Of a stretch of DNA of 41,918 nucleotides, positions 41,810-41,918 are shown one piece after another. Each line of letters starts with the position of its first letter. Within the stretch, counting starts at the first letter, position 1. Position numbers and translations under genes: made by a program. This stretch comes from Eubacteriaceae bacterium (GTDB taxonomy: Bacteria; Bacillota; Clostridia; Eubacteriales; Anaerofustaceae), in the NCBI GenBank assembly GCA_009782875.1, contig WRIE01000024.1, positions 1 to 41,918 on the forward strand, given 5' to 3'. The notes under the pieces were generated by a model. It did not search any database. It was not told the DNA's origin and was given only the letters and a program-made list of their open reading frames with translations.

Positions 41810-41870
41810 ACCACCACCGCCTGGAAGGCGGTGGGTTCAGGTGTTGCGGCTGGAAGCCGCCTAAAGCACC
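41808..41870. repeat. Two GC-rich hairpins with GGA loops between convergent genes
   Basis: The first stem is CCACCGCCT (41814-41822) with AGGCGGTGG (41826-41834), perfect, extended by GAAC/GTTC. The second is GCGGCT (41846-41851) with AGCCGC (41855-41860), extended by GGTG/CACC. Both loops are GGA. They fill the gap exactly between the stop codons of the two convergent genes. There is no T tract, so they are not standard terminators. They recall REP-like or IS200/IS605-end hairpins. Confidence 0.6.
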
Positions 41871-41918
41871 TTAGAGCTCGTCGATGCCGAAATTGTCTTG
41901 TTTCAGGTTCTCTACGAT
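41871..41918 (-). CDS. C-terminal tail of an unidentified protein (cut by window edge)
   Basis: The minus strand reads in frame to a TAA at 41871-41873, giving the last 15 residues, ending ENLKQDNFGIDEL. I do not recognise the family from so short a piece. The open frame and the gene-like end next to the double hairpin suggest a real convergent gene. Confidence 0.35.
   Translation of the reverse strand: MVENLKQDNFGIDEL

Noticed and set aside
1-41918. CRISPR array, tRNA, rRNA or prophage
   Set aside because: No regularly spaced repeats, no tRNA-like cloverleaf with TTCGA-type arm noticed, no rRNA segments and no phage structural genes were recognised on reading the window.

Overview
The window looks like a chromosomal segment of an anaerobic Gram-positive-type bacterium, most likely a clostridial member of the Bacillota. 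The reasons are the infC-rpmI-rplT operon with an attenuator-type leader, strong AGGAGG ribosome sites and TTGACA/TATAAT promoters, a DUF1540 protein, a two-centre desulfoferrodoxin, a ferredoxin-dependent 2-oxoacid oxidoreductase, and a cell-wall polymer locus ending in an LCP ligase. I cannot place it to genus from sequence alone.

Layout. 1-2363: the start of an IS5-like transposase, then a minus-strand operon of a membrane protein, an FtsE-like protein whose ATPase motifs are all replaced, and an FtsX-like permease. 2604-3746: a frameshifted DDE transposase relic and a nested inverted repeat. 4064-6913: a DUF1540 gene and a polar amino acid ABC importer. 6991-8323: promoter, leader, infC (probably AUA start), rpmI, rplT and terminator. 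8724-12965: a lipoprotein of unknown role, a strong intergenic terminator, and an NMT1/SsuA-type ABC importer. 13032-14342: desulfoferrodoxin and small membrane proteins. 14384-17714: a minus-strand operon of a P-loop ATPase followed by the four subunits of a 2-oxoacid:ferredoxin oxidoreductase, with a Fur-box-like palindrome upstream. 18472-20810: a decayed short-chain dehydrogenase and an iron-alcohol-dehydrogenase-family protein lacking one metal ligand. 20995-23500: thrC-thrB. 23549-23869: relics of an AbiE toxin-antitoxin pair. 24340-27280: a DEDDh exonuclease, then cysK-patB.

27282-39364 is one long minus-strand cell-surface polymer operon. A monotopic phosphoglycosyl transferase primes the lipid carrier, and TagA/WecG adds ManNAc. 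WecB and WecC make UDP-ManNAc and UDP-ManNAcA. Two large multidomain glycosyltransferases share a CgeB-like core and a second conserved C-terminal module. A TagGH-like ABC transporter exports the chain and an LCP protein probably attaches it to peptidoglycan. 39471-41918 holds an orphan cbiB, a PstS-like lipoprotein with its own promoter and a long leader, a double hairpin, and the tail of an unidentified minus-strand gene.

The most interesting items are the apparently dead but intact FtsE homologue paired with FtsX, the pair of domain-shuffled CgeB-like glycosyltransferases, the Fur-like palindrome before the oxidoreductase operon, and the AbiE relic. All family assignments rest on motif recognition by eye; no database search was run.
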